Shown one piece after another: positions 38,701 through 49,350 of a stretch of 64,000 nt of DNA (positions are counted from its first letter, which is position 1; every line of letters starts with the position of its first letter). Source of the DNA: Triglochin maritima (taxonomy: Eukaryota > Streptophyta > Magnoliopsida > Alismatales > Juncaginaceae). The translations under genes were made by a program, and so were the position numbers. The notes under the pieces are model-generated. The model worked only from the letters and a program-made list of their open reading frames with translations, was not told the DNA's origin and ran no database searches. Location of the stretch: the NCBI GenBank assembly GCA_963682175.1, contig OY821792.1, forward strand, positions 31,618,652 through 31,682,651. The letters are read 5' to 3'.

Positions 38701-39081
38701 TCGGTTGTCCCTTCGGTGGTCTCCTTTTAGAGCATCATTAACCCCAACCTCATTTTTTCCTCCAATCCAGTTTCTCTCTCCACCACATCAGCAAAAAACA
38801 CTATGCAACCCACCACCCAACCTAACCCAACCCATTTTTCACTTCTTAACCCCAACCCCACTTTCAACACTCTCTCTCATCTACATAATTTTTTTACCTC
38901 ATTTTCCATTTCATCACAAAAACACATAAACTATTAAATAAATTATTTCTACAATAACTTAATCTAATTAAATTACGTTAATTGTCAAATAATTTCAAAA
39001 AAGTAGATTTAATTAAAATTCGACAATTACATAATACGATAATTTTAAATTAAATTATTACAATACGTATTACAAACAAAA

Positions 39082-40393
39082 TTAACTTGTATTCCTTCCA
39101 AAGCGTTGCCATATATTTTCGATCAAATCGGCTCGCAATGCTATATGCTTCCGGGCGTCCCGAACCCGATCTCTGTTACGCAAATATTTGTTAATATCTA
39201 CGATACTATCAGTGGAATACGGAAGACCTGACTCGTTTGAACTTCCGGCGGTGTTTTGAGGTCGGTCGTTGAGAAATTCGTTTACATCCACCAACTGCTC
39301 GTAAGAGTCGCGTTCGTCATCCACAATCATGTTGTGCAATATTATGCATGCAGTCATAATTTTACCGAGAATCTCTGGACTCCATGCTAGTGAATGCCTT
39401 TTCACGATGACGAATCTTGCTTGAAGTACCCCAAATGCGCGTTCCACATCTTTCCTTGCTGCTTCCTGAAATTGGGCAAACAAATTATCTTTTGGTGTCT
39501 GAGGAAGAATGATTGATTGCATAAATGCTGCCCATTTTGGATAAATGTCATCTGTGAGATAGTAACCCATATCATACGAGTTGTCATTCACTTCATATCT
39601 AACAGGTGGTGCACGTCCCTCCATAATGTCGTCGAAAACTGGAAATCGTTGGAGGACATTCAGATCATTACACGATCCTGGGATCCCAAAAAATGAATGC
39701 CAAATCCATAAGTCGTAAGATGCAACAACTTCCAGAACAAGTGTTGCATTTCCACTTCGGCCCTGATATTGCCCTTTCCAAGCAGCTGGACAATTCTTCC
39801 ATTCCCAATGCATACAATCGATGCTGCCCATCATGCCTGGAAACCTGGAGCAATCTTGCTACGTCCGCTGGATTAGGCGTTCGTAGATATTCAGCACCGA
39901 AATTGCTGATGACGCCTTCACAGAATTTTTGGAGGGACATTCTTGCGGTTGCTTCGCTGAGACGTAAGTACTCGTCAACCGCGTCTGCTGCTACGCCATA
40001 TGCTAACATCCGCAGCGCTGCAGTACATTTTTGGATACCTGATATGCTAAGTCGACCCACCGCATCTGGTCGTTGCTGGAAGAATACATCGGTAGCCTCG
40101 AGCGTGTTTACAATTCGAAGGAAGACATTCTTCCGCATTCGAAACCTTCTTCTGATAATACGATCACAATACACCGGACTGTCAGTAAAATAATCTGTAA
40201 TTAGACGATTATAACCAACCGTCCGATCTCTGTCCGGGTTAGAAGTTCGCCTTCTCGTCCTACATGGACGTTGTGTATTGAGATAAGAGGAGATGTACTC
40301 GACAACTCCGTCGGTTACTTGGTCTATTGCCTCATCTACGTCATCAGATGAGGAAGAGGAAGACTTGGAATTAGAAGTATTGTCAGCCGACAT
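39082..40393 (-). pseudogene. PIF/Harbinger DDE transposase (ALP1-like), frameshifted
   Basis: The N-terminal part (ATG at 40393) is Ser/Asp-rich, then has the helix-turn-helix-like region with RRRFRMRKNVFLRIV and EYLRLSEATARMSLQKF, typical of plant Harbinger transposases. The DDE_4 part follows in another frame: GSIDCMHWEWKNCPAAW (first Asp), GIPGSCNDLNVL (second Asp), and KDVERAFGVLQARF (Glu), then ACIILHNMIVDDE. The frame changes at about 39840-39860, where the few residues normally between LLQ and FPGMMGSIDC are missing. So the catalytic residues are all present but split from the N-terminus by a small deletion and frameshift. Confidence 0.9.
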
Positions 40394-40559
40394 ACTTGAG
40401 ACTTTGCGTTTGAGTAGAAGTTGCAGTTTAAGGTTCCCGTTACAATGACCTCTTATTTGTAACATTAATCCATCTTGTAAAACGAATCTTACATGTTCAC
40501 GCAGCATGTGTTGTCGGACGAATCTTACATGTTCACGTACGAGGCACCCCTCAGCCATT

Positions 40560-41859
40560 ATTTTCCAGTGGTTACGGACATATTCCACCACCCTTCCCTT
40601 ACCAGTTCGACCCTTACAACAATCCAAGTTCTTCACAAAATCCACCCACACAATATTTACCACCACAACAACCTTACCCACAACAACAATATTTACCACC
40701 ACAACAACCTTACCCACAACAACAATATCCACCATCACAACAACCTTACCCACAACAACAATATCCACCATCACAACAACCTTACCCACAACAACAATAT
40801 CCACAACCACAACAACCTTACCCGCAACAACAATATCCACCACCACAACAATATTACAATCCATTACCGCCTTATGAAATGTATGCGAGCCTACTTACTG
40901 GACATGCATGTCCTACTATCCCAATCTCAACTTCTGATGATGAGGATCAACATCACGACCAACCCTCCACAGAACCAAGACGACGTACGTCATCTCCATC
41001 ACCAACACGATCACCACAACCAAACAAATTGAAGGCCTGGTCCACGTTGAATGATGAAGCGTTGATCTCGGCTTACATGCAAGTTAGTATGGATGCCGTT
41101 GTAGGCACCTCGCAAAAAGCCGGAGCTTTATGGGGTAGAGTGGCACGCGTGTACGAGCAGACTGCTAGTTCAAACAAGATGATAACCGCACGCCTCTCGG
41201 ACTCATTGAAAGGTCGTTGGAGAAGGTTTACGCCATTAGTAATGAAGTGGAGTGGTTGCTATGATGAAGCTCTACGACGGAAAAGGAGCGGATACAACCA
41301 CGAAGATGTCGTTCGTGATGCGCACAATATTTACGAATCCACTGTCGGTACTAAGTTTTCATTCCTCCATGCATGAGAAATGTTACGCAAGTATCCAAAG
41401 TGGGAGTCATTGGTAAAACCCGGTTCAGGAAAGGGAACACGTGCACGCCCAACAATAATTGAACGTGAGGAAGTAGATAGTACTCCAACATCAAGAAGCG
41501 GGACTAAAAGAAAAAGCACGGAAGGCTCTTCAACCCGGTCATCTCCGCTAGACGAAACAACACCATATGAAACTCCACAACAACCTTTTCAGCGCCCAGA
41601 AGGGGTAAAAAAGGCAAAGAAGAAGGGAAAAGCCCCAGCACCAATTCAACTGGACGACCGGGTTGTGGAGCTGTGTTCAAAACTTGAACATTGTTCACAA
41701 GTTATAGGTGAAAAATCAGAGCGAAAACATATGTTGAAGCTAGCCACAGGGAAGATAACATTGATGAACACATTGTTTAGTAAGTCGAGCCGCACAGAAG
41801 TGGAAGATCAGACACTCACAAAGTTACTGGATTGGGCAGAGAAAAATAGACATCTTTAA
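40560..41859 (+). pseudogene. PIF/Harbinger Myb/SANT-like ORF, nonsense mutation
   Basis: Companion protein of the transposase. An N-terminal Gln/Pro/Tyr-rich region with 12-residue repeats (PPSQQPYPQQQY) runs from about 40657 to 40860. A Myb/SANT-like trihelix domain follows: AWSTLNDEALISAYM, then GRVARVYEQ and SLKGRWRRFTP. At 41374 TGA replaces the Trp codon expected in HAWEMLRKYPKW (here HA*EMLRKYPKW). The rest, to TAA at 41859, is intact and Lys/Ser-rich. The start codon is not clear: the frame is open upstream of 40560 without a good ATG, so either an intron or a lost start is possible. The first ATG in frame is 40879. Confidence 0.85.
40657..40860 (+). repeat. 36-bp coding tandem repeat
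   Basis: Five units of about 36 bp and a partial sixth encode PPxQQPYPQQQY-type repeats in the Harbinger Myb-like ORF. Confidence 0.88.
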
Positions 41860-42540
41860 TCGGTTTAGTTACGTACTTTGCTGTTAATCAGTTGAACTTT
41901 ATTTTAGAATGATGTATTTGGTTTAAGTACATTTCCTTCGTATTTCCAGTTATGGAAGCAGTCTTATCTATGTGTGTTTGCTTGTGTAAGCAGTTAATGT
42001 TAATTTAATTTCCTTTATTTTGGGTTTTTTTTACATTTATTTAATTTCCTTTTTTTACTAATTAGTTGTAATTATAATGCACACCCCAGCACCCCCTGAA
42101 GATTTTTTATTATTGAGATTTTTATTAGTAATTCTCTGCCGATTTTTTGGGTTACTAATGTATTTTGGGATGAACCTAGATAAATTCATGTGTTCTATTT
42201 TATTATGATTTTTTTATCTTACTAATTTCCTTTAATTACTTACATTTATAATTATTATTATTATTTTTACATTTATCTTACTAATTTTCATTAATTATTT
42301 TCATTTATTTTAATTTTCACAAATATATTCTAATTATATAAATTACTATACATATCAAATATATATTAAATAACAAAAAAAATAACAAAAAAAATAGCAA
42401 AAAAAAAAATTCAGCCAACCCGGGCTGACCACGTGGCCAGCCCGGGTCCGCCCCCAGGTCGGGTTGCAGACCCAGGTCTGGACCCGACCTGGGTCCGCCC
42501 CCCATTAAGGGGGCTGGGGTCGGGTCCCCTCCGAATTAAA

Positions 42541-42888
42541 ATATATACATGGCGTTCTCCACGAATTAAAATATCATTTTAACAAATATATATCATATGA
42601 TATTCACATTGAGCTGATAATTGGTTCATTTGGTATATATTGATTGTGATTGATTCATTCATTTATGAAGGAAGTTTGATAGTTACTTAATTTCTATTAA
42701 TGTAGGACGTTGGTTGGTTCATTTGGTCAACAAAACAAAATAATTGACAACACCATAAGCTCAAGACCATAAGAGACAATTCATATTTAATATTATTGAT
42801 TCAAATGGGTAGACGAAAGATGTAGAATAGAAAACATATATAGTATTTTCCATATATATTTTGTTTACATAATTAAGAAGCATATTGA
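42541..42888 (+). repeat. Segmental duplication block, copy 1
   Basis: Begins atatatacatggcgttctcc and continues to aattaagaagcatatt. About 350 bp are nearly identical to 45691-46036. Noncoding. Confidence 0.9.
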
Positions 42889-43322
42889 TTATGACCATAA
42901 GCCCAAAATTCTATGTGCTTCCTCCATCCTTGGATTAATGGTTGAATCAATATCACCCTTGGAAAAATTGTTCAATTAACATAAGAGTGTCATTCGTTGT
43001 GATGTGTGTCAACCTTCTCTTATAATTCTCAATTAAAATCAATCTCTGTACCAAAAGTTTGACAATCAGAAGACATACAACTAATTAAAGGATGCAAACG
43101 AGGAGGAGTCCCCGACATCTTTATTCATGTCTTGAGAAAATAAAAGCATAAGCAAACATGCATGCATATATATATACTACCTTACATGATCATATCACAA
43201 TTTTTTATATTAACTTGGGTACGTGCATGAGATTATTCCGTAGATATCCTTCTGTTGGATTTATCCTATCAACTTCTCCTCCTCGTAGTGACGACGTAGT
43301 GTCGCCTAGTTTGAAGTTGGTG

Positions 43323-43961
43323 TTATGGTGGAGGCGGCGGCGGTACACGATTAAGACAATTTGTTACACAACTAGTGAAGTTGAGGGAGCAATCGAGACG
43401 ACATTGGATGACGAATAGTGGACAATTGTTTCTACAAGTCGTAGAGTTTCTCAAACAATTGGTAATGCAAATTAAGCGATCAAGTGCATCAGTTCCTCCA
43501 TTCCCTTGAGGTGGTGGTGGTGGTGGGGGAGGTGGAGGTGGTGGTGGTGGTGGAGGAGGAGGCGGTGGTGGGGGTGGTGGTGGTGGAGGAGGAGGAGGAG
43601 GCGGAGGAGGAGGCGGTGGTGGTGGTGGTGGAGGAGGAGGAGGAGGAGGTGGCGGTGGTGGTGGTGGTGGAGGAGGAAGAGGAGGAGGAGGTGGCGGTGG
43701 TGGTGGTGGAGGAGGAGGAGGAGGAGGCGGTGGTGGAGGAGGAGTTCTACAATTTATTACACAACTAGTGTAAGTGCGGGAGCAATCGAGACGACATTGG
43801 AAGTCGAATAGTGGACAATTTCTTCTACAAGTCGTAGAGGTTGTCAAACAGTTAATTAGGCAAGTTCCTCCAATCCCTTGGGATGTTGTTATTGTTGTTG
43901 CCAACACCAACACAACGAAAGGGAAAACCCACGCAAATCCTCTCCCACCAAACACCACCAT
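43323..43961 (-). CDS. Secreted protein with two 8-Cys modules and a long polyproline linker, copy 1
   Basis: Intronless 212-aa protein. Residues 1-29 are a signal peptide (VFPFVVLVLATTITTSQG). Module 1 has Cys at 34, 38, 45, 49, 56, 60, 67 and 71, that is CxxxC repeated every 11 residues. An almost pure polyproline linker of roughly 80 residues follows, then QGNGG and module 2 (CITNC, CRNNC, CRLDC, CVTNC) with the same spacing, and a short PPPPPP tail. The stop at 43323 is earlier than in the 56-kb copy because a deletion removed the Ser/Gln/Thr-containing tail. The product is presumably extracellular and disulfide-rich. I know no named family with this layout, and automatic labels such as extensin- or formin-like would reflect only the proline run. 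A TATA box lies about 60 bp upstream. Confidence 0.85.
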   Translation of the reverse strand: MVVFGGRGFAWVFPFVVLVLATTITTSQGIGGTCLINCLTTSTTCRRNCPLFDFQCRLDCSRTYTSCVINCRTPPPPPPPPPPPPPPPPPPPPPLPPPPPPPPPPPPPPPPPPPPPPPPPPPPPPPPPPPPPPPPPPPPPPPPPPPPPPPPQGNGGTDALDRLICITNCLRNSTTCRNNCPLFVIQCRLDCSLNFTSCVTNCLNRVPPPPPP

Positions 43962-44020
43962 TGTTGATATTTGGTTTTGTAGCTAGTGATTATGTGTCAA
44001 GTGATGTGTATGTACGTCTG

Positions 44021-44028
44021 TATATATA
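44021..44028 (-). promoter_or_regulatory. TATA box of copy 1
   Basis: TATATATA, about 60 bp upstream of the start codon and conserved in position in the other copies. Confidence 0.65.
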
Positions 44029-44809
44029 GACAGAGAGAAGGCTGTAATGTAATGGTAGTAAGATTGGAAAATTTGTAAAAATTCAAGTGTGCATGCCTTT
44101 GCATGGTGTTGAGGTAATTTAGGTTTAGTAGTTAGTTTGATAGGGACGTTGAATCCTCCCCCCCCCTAACATTCAATATTAATGCTTTAATCACGAAGGA
44201 ATGCCAAATATGGAAAAGGAATATGAGGGTGGAAGGAGACGAATCTTATTGTTAATTTATCTGACTTTTAGGTTAGATTCCCATTTCTTAATTGCTTATT
44301 GCAATATATGCATAAATGTATTTAAGGCATAACAGATTTGACCTAGATAATGTCTTTCTTTTCTTTTTATTTATTTATTTATTCAATTGTTTATTATTAT
44401 TACGGAGTCCCAAATAATTACATACACGCACATATTTGTGTCCGTATGTGTATTTGGTTGGCTATAGGTATATTATTATTAGGAAAAAATCAAAATAATT
44501 ATGAATAAAAGCAATATCGGAAGAATATAAGTCTGAGAAACTTATTTTGTAAATATGAGGTAAATAAACAACACATCGGATACCATTTTTATGACACGTG
44601 TCGTATTCATTATGCATGTTTAATGAAAACGTCATTGTGCGAATACCATTTTCATGATACTGAAAATGGTATCTGAAATATTATTTTGTCTAGGAGTAAA
44701 AAATGTCTTTTTCATATTATATCATATTTTGCCGATAAGTTTTCAAATCCTATATTCTTCTAATATTTCTTTTTTAATAATTATTTTAAAAAACTTTACT
44801 CGTTATTAT

Positions 44810-45045
44810 GATGTAAGCCCTCCTAGTAATTAATCCGCCAGAGTCTCCCTCTCCACCACCAGTAAGCCCTCCCAGCTGGTTTCCCAGTCCCGGCCGGAAA
44901 TGTTAATCCACCGTTAATGTCACCATTAGCAAAACATGTTCTCCATGGTGTACTAATCCATAATTAAGTCATATATATGCCGATCGAGAACATAGTTAAT
45001 TAGTACCGACTAACCAAAATGTACGTTCGATGCTCTATTTATAGA
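44810..45045 (-). pseudogene. Possible family-B remnant, copy 2
   Basis: On the minus strand a TATAAATAGAG box (45033-45043) and a leader with CATTTTGGTTAGT and TACTAATTAAC resemble the leaders of the family-B copies at 38.7 and 50.3 kb. The body has only short Gly-rich open patches and no intact frame. Assignment rests mainly on the leader. Confidence 0.3.
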
Positions 45046-45117
45046 GGTGCATGTTTCAGTTGGAGGTGTGGATGCATGATTTTTAATTAGTTAGTGAGTT
45101 TCAGCAATTAAGTTGCT

Positions 45118-45236
45118 GATCGATGAACTTTCTTGAATATATATTTGGTCCAATTCAGCCTAGCTAATTACGTACGATCATAATATAAATAGTAAGGTGT
45201 CGTCAAGCCTTAGCATGGATCTTTGCTTTAGGGTTG
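45118..45236 (+). repeat. Duplicated block, also at 53603-53720
   Basis: Begins gatgaactttcttgaatata and includes aaggtgtcgtcaagcctta. About 120 bp are shared with few differences. Confidence 0.85.
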
Positions 45237-45690
45237 ATATTATTTATGATCAAGACGACTATGTACGTGTGTTCACTTCCATATATAGTTTATGTTACGT
45301 TTGAAAAAGATATGTACATCGATCATTTGATTTATATAATTGGTACGTCATGCATTTCGGTTGTATCCTTTTGAAACGTAACGCTTCGGGTTCACATTTT
45401 ATTGAGATAATTTCAAAATACGTATGCTTTCTTCGATCCCCTTATAATTTCAAATATTTAAAATACGTATCTTATAATTTAATTCAAATTCAATTCTATC
45501 ATCATCTTGAATCATATTAAGAGTCTAGACATACTCCTCTAGTGCGGCGCCCATTATAATGTTGATCGATAGAATTAGGGCCCTTAGGGACATTTTTTTT
45601 AAAATAAAATATATTAACAAATCGCAAATTGAAACCCACTTGAAATGATTTCACGAGAAGACACAGTATTGTTTCATGACTAATTGCTAT

Positions 45691-46036
45691 TATATATACA
45701 TGGCGTTCTCCACGAATTAAAAATCATTTTAACAAATATATATGATATGATATTCACATTAAGCTGATAATTGGTTCATTTGGTATATATTGATTGTGAT
45801 TGATTCATTCATTTATGAAGGAAGTTTGATAGTTACTTAATTTATATTAATGTACGACGTTGGTTGGTTCGTTTGGTAAACAAAACAAAATAATTGACAA
45901 CACCAAAAGCTCATGACCATAAGAGACAACTCATATTCAATATTATTGATTCAAATGGGTAGACGAAACATATAGAATAGAAAACATATATAGTATTTTC
46001 CATATATATTTTGTTTACATAATTAAGAAGCATATT
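45691..46036 (+). repeat. Segmental duplication block, copy 2
   Basis: Partner of 42541-42888. Confidence 0.9.
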
Positions 46037-46049
46037 ATTATAACTATCA

Positions 46050-46180
46050 ATTTATGCTCGGAATGGGTGGATCGCTCGATGTTCACTTAATTTTACTCGG
46101 ATCGATTAGTACACCAAAATTGTTTTTGAGCCAAGCTTGAACGGCTCGATCGCTCGATAATAGATCGTTCAATTTACCTA
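46050..46180. mobile_element. hAT-like subterminal remnant
   Basis: Repeats of GATCGCTCGAT and GAGCCAAGCTTGAACGGCTCG resemble the subterminal motifs of hAT elements. It sits at the junction of two duplication blocks. No terminal repeats found. Confidence 0.25.
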
Positions 46181-46182
46181 TA

Positions 46183-46406
46183 TATAGATCTTACACACTG
46201 CTGTCATGTTGTTACCGATAATAATATACATATTAAGCATGGAGTCCAGAGATAATCAGGTTTAAGCGATTGAGTGACTCTAAACAGGTTGCCAGTTTAA
46301 ACAAGTTGATTTGTAAGTATAAATGCAAGAGGGTTTTTTATACCCTCCACCAAAATTACCTTCACCATCAAGTTGATTTGTTGAGGATGATACGAGCCTT
46401 TTCCCC
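46183..46406 (+). repeat. Duplicated block, also at 52340-52545
   Basis: Contains ttaccgataataa and gcatggagtc, shared with 52.3-52.5 kb. The homology resumes after the MITE at 46866. Confidence 0.85.
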
Positions 46407-46409
46407 TTA

Positions 46410-46862
46410 GGGTGTTTGGATGCGTCACTGAAACAAGAAATTTCAAATGTTGTGAAATTTTAAAACGTGTCATTTGTAAATACCATGTTTGATAGGTTGA
46501 TAATTGAAATTTATAAATTCAAAGTGGAAATTTGAAAATTCCAACCACATACAAAAGTGGCAAAACAAAATTCCACATTTTTAGGTGGAATTTACAAATC
46601 CTCACCAAATTCCACCCCAAATCCTGACATCTCCTATTGCCACCTCTACCTTTCCGCCACCGCCGACCTTCACCACCCTTCGTAGAGTTCCACCGCCATC
46701 GAGATGCACCGCCTCCTTGAGATCTGTTACTTCTCATCTTGAAATGACATACTTACCCAAATAAGGTGAAAACAAATGACGTCATTTGAAAATATCAGAA
46801 TTTGCAAATTCTGTCGTTTAAAAGTTCCATTGAATTTACAAATGACGCATCCAAACACACCC
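46410..46862. mobile_element. Tourist-like MITE (PIF/Harbinger type)
   Basis: The left end GGGTGTTTGGATGCGTCA is repeated inverted at the right end (with an extra GT), and both ends are flanked by tta (46407-46409 and 46863-46865). At 453 bp it carries no transposase; a minus-strand ORF inside is not protein-like. The paralogous block at about 52535 shows the site without the element. Confidence 0.85.
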
Positions 46863-47567
46863 TTAATCTCTCTCTAATCTCCTGTTCGTTTGCATGGTTG
46901 AAGAATTTGAGTTGAAAGTTCTTCTCTTAAATTTGTGTGTTACTCTCTCACATTGCTTCATTCATGAGGTTTAAGAGACTGGGTTGTTGTGTTAATTCAT
47001 AGAAGCACACTTACATTTTCGATCTTATCGTTAAAGTCTCCATCCAAATATATCCAAACCAATTTATTAGGGAACATACACCAAAAATTAATGCTCATTC
47101 TCGTCTCCTACTTAATAATTCAGTGCGTGTTTGGGTTAATTAAGCCCTAAATTCTATGTACTTCCTCCATCCTCTGATTAATGGTTGAATCAATATCACC
47201 CTTGGAAAAATTGTTCAATTAACATAAGAGTGTCATTCGTTGTGATGTGTGTCAACCTTCTCTTATAATTCTCAATTAAAATCAATCTCTGTACCAAAAG
47301 TTTGACAATCAGAAGACATACAACTAATTAAAGGATGCAAACGAGGAGGAGTCCCCGATATCTTTATTTATTTCTTGAGAAAATAAAAGCATAAGCAAAC
47401 ATGCATGCATATATATATATACTACCTTACATGATCATATCACATTTTTTTATATTAACTTGGGTACGTGCATGAGATTATTCCGTAGATATCCTTCTGT
47501 TGGATTTATCCTATCAACTTCTCCTCCTCGTAGTGACGACGTAGTGTCGCCTAGTTTGAAGTTGGTG

Positions 47568-48119
47568 TTATGGTGGAGGCGGCGGCGGTACACGATTAAG
47601 ACAATTTGTTACACAACTAGTGAAGTTGAGGGAGCAATTGAGACGACATTGGATGGAAAATAGTGGGCAATTGTTTCTACAAGTCGTAGAGTTTCTCAAA
47701 CAAGTGGTAATGCAACTTAAATCAGTTCCTCCATTCCCTTGAGGTGGTGGTGGTGGGGGAGGTGGTGGTGGTGGAGGAGGAGGAGGTGGTGGAGGTGGTG
47801 GGGGAGGTGGTGGTGGTGGAGGAGGAGGTGGGGGTGGTGGTGGTGGTGGTGGAGGAGGAGGAGGAGGAGGAGGTGGTGGAGGAGGTGGTGGTGGTGGTCG
47901 TTGATTTCTACAATTTGTTACACAACTAGTGTAAGTGCGGAAGCAATCGATACGACATTGGATGGCGAATAGTGGACAATTTCTTCTACAAGTCGTAGAG
48001 TTTCTGATACAGTTAATTAGGCAAGTTCCTCCAATCCCTTGGGATGTTATTGTTGTTGCCAACGCCAACACAACCAAAGGGAAAACCCACACAAATCCTC
48101 TCCCACCAAACACCACCAT
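47568..48119 (-). CDS. Secreted protein with two 8-Cys modules, copy 2
   Basis: Intronless 183-aa protein with the same plan as copy 1: signal peptide (VFPLVVLALATTITSQG), module 1 with CLINC, CRRNC, CRIDC and CVTNC every 11 residues, a polyproline linker of roughly 50 residues, QGNGG, module 2 (CITTC, CRNNC, CRLNC, CVTNC) and a PPPPPP end. All 16 cysteines are kept while other positions vary, which suggests selection on the disulfide pattern. It differs from copy 1 chiefly in linker length and in the few residues before module 2. It shares the early stop of copy 1, so the tail deletion came before these two copies split. Confidence 0.85.
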   Translation of the reverse strand: MVVFGGRGFVWVFPLVVLALATTITSQGIGGTCLINCIRNSTTCRRNCPLFAIQCRIDCFRTYTSCVTNCRNQRPPPPPPPPPPPPPPPPPPPPPPPPPPPPPPPPPPPPPPPPPPPPPPPPPPPPQGNGGTDLSCITTCLRNSTTCRNNCPLFSIQCRLNCSLNFTSCVTNCLNRVPPPPPP

Positions 48120-48177
48120 TGTTGATATTTGGTTTTGTAGTGATTATGTGTTATAAAGTGATGTGGGTGTACGTCGG

Positions 48178-48185
48178 TTTATATA
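48178..48185 (-). promoter_or_regulatory. TATA box of copy 2
   Basis: TATATAAA about 60 bp upstream of the start codon. Confidence 0.65.
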
Positions 48186-48559
48186 GACAGAGAAAAGGGT
48201 GTAATGAGGGGTGTGTAAGTGTAATGTAAATGGTAGTAAGATTGGAAAAGTTGTAATAATTCAGGCGTGCATACCTTTGCATGGTGTTGAGGTACTTCAG
48301 GTTTAGTAGTTAGATTGATAGGGATGTTGAATTCCCGCCCATTAACATTCAATATTAATGCTTTAATCACGAACAAATGTCAAATATGGAAACGGAAATG
48401 AGGGTGGAAGGAGACGAATCTTATTTTTAATTTGTCTGACTTTTAGGTTGGATTCCCACTTCTTACTTGCTTATTTCAATACATGCATAATGTATTTAAG
48501 GCATAACAGATTTAACCTAAATAGTAGAACTAAGAACTTTTTATGATTTTTGAGTAAGT

Positions 48560-49350
48560 TAGGGTTTTCATTGATTACATCCAAAAGTATGATCAGGTGG
48601 TGAATTTATTTAAAATTTCCATTTGGGTGGTAATCTGGATTAGTTGAATTGCTCCATAAGGTATATATATGTTTTAATTCAGGCATTTTTTCTTTTGAAG
48701 TTAACAAAGAATAGATTAACCCATCCACGGGAGGTTGGATAATATATTTATTGGTATATAATGTCATGCTAGGAGTGGGGACCGGCGCCATTTCCGGTGC
48801 CTCATTGGATTCAGTGCAACTTCATGTGGTCCGACATCGACGTGAAATATCTACTATAAATGTTAAAGATGAAAGTGCAAATAAGTCAGTTATATGTTTG
48901 CGTGGTGTTGAGGTAAAAAAAGGGGTTTAGTATACGTCTTTGCATGGTGTTGAGGTAATTAAACAAGATTTTAGTAGTTAGATTGATAGGGAGGTTTAAT
49001 TTTCCCAGTTACATTCAATATCACTCGGTGCAACTTCAGAAGAAGAAGAAGAAAAAAGAACAAACGAAGTCTGGTGAAAATTTCTGAATCTCTGGTACCA
49101 TTACCACATCGTGCTTATTTTGATGTATTTATGTATTTGACATAGAACGAATTCAACCAAGTGTTTTATTTTTAGTCAAGTGAAGTAGGGCTTCAATTTG
49201 TGATTACTAATTAAGGACAGATGCCATCTGATTTGGAGTATTCTTAGAAATAGAGTTGTGGACTGTTCAATAAAATCTCTTGAAGAAATCTGAAGGGTAC
49301 ATTTTAAAAAGTAGACAAAGTGCAACATTTTTCCTGTTTTACACAAATAT
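48560..49350. repeat. Segmental duplication block, also at 60040-60875
   Basis: Shared noncoding block including ggtggtgaatttatttaaaa and tttgcatggtgttgaggtaa. Part of it also flanks the CACTA element at 57.1 and 59.5 kb. Confidence 0.88.
48774..48820 (-). pseudogene. Fragment of a 63-kb-type gene (C-terminal coding end)
   Basis: On the minus strand TESNEAPEMAPVPTP matches TESNEAPNMAPVSAQEL at the C-terminus of the gene at 63028-63381. Nothing of the cysteine module remains. A still more decayed trace lies near 60325-60358. Confidence 0.7.

Larger units (their letters stand above)
38730..42534 (-). mobile_element. PIF/Harbinger DNA transposon, inactive
   Basis: Two divergent coding regions typical of PIF/Harbinger elements are present: a DDE transposase on the minus strand and a Myb/SANT-like protein on the plus strand. 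The left end GAGCATCATTAACCCC follows tta (38727-38729), the family's 3-bp target. The right end is uncertain. GC-rich sequence at 42420-42534 resembles the subterminal part, but I find no clean copy of the left inverted repeat followed by TTA, and the right flank differs from what paralogues predict. A deletion at the right end is likely. Length is about 3.8 kb. Confidence 0.8.
42898..44400 (-). repeat. Gene-bearing duplication unit, copy 1
   Basis: A unit of about 1.5 kb carries the CDS at 43323-43961 with its 3' and 5' flanks. It is shared with 47140-48520 and 55290-56590. The 5' flank is almost identical to that of the copy at 56 kb. Confidence 0.9.
44401..45690. other. Duplicated noncoding DNA between gene copies
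   Basis: AT-rich. Contains a possible family-B remnant (44810-45045), a duplicated block (45118-45236) and otherwise nothing that I can support. Confidence 0.45.
47140..48520 (-). repeat. Gene-bearing duplication unit, copy 2
   Basis: Second copy of the unit at 42898-44400, with the CDS at 47568-48119. Its 5' flank is more diverged than those of copies 1 and 3. Confidence 0.9.

Noticed and set aside
43484..43811. Plus-strand ORFs rich in Trp/Arg or Glu/Val opposite the polyproline linkers (also 47739-47972)
   Set aside because: They are other-frame readings of the GGN repeat that encodes polyproline on the minus strand; composition is fully explained by that repeat.
46519..46737. 72-codon minus-strand ORF
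   Set aside because: It lies inside the Tourist-like MITE and is Gly/Arg low-complexity.
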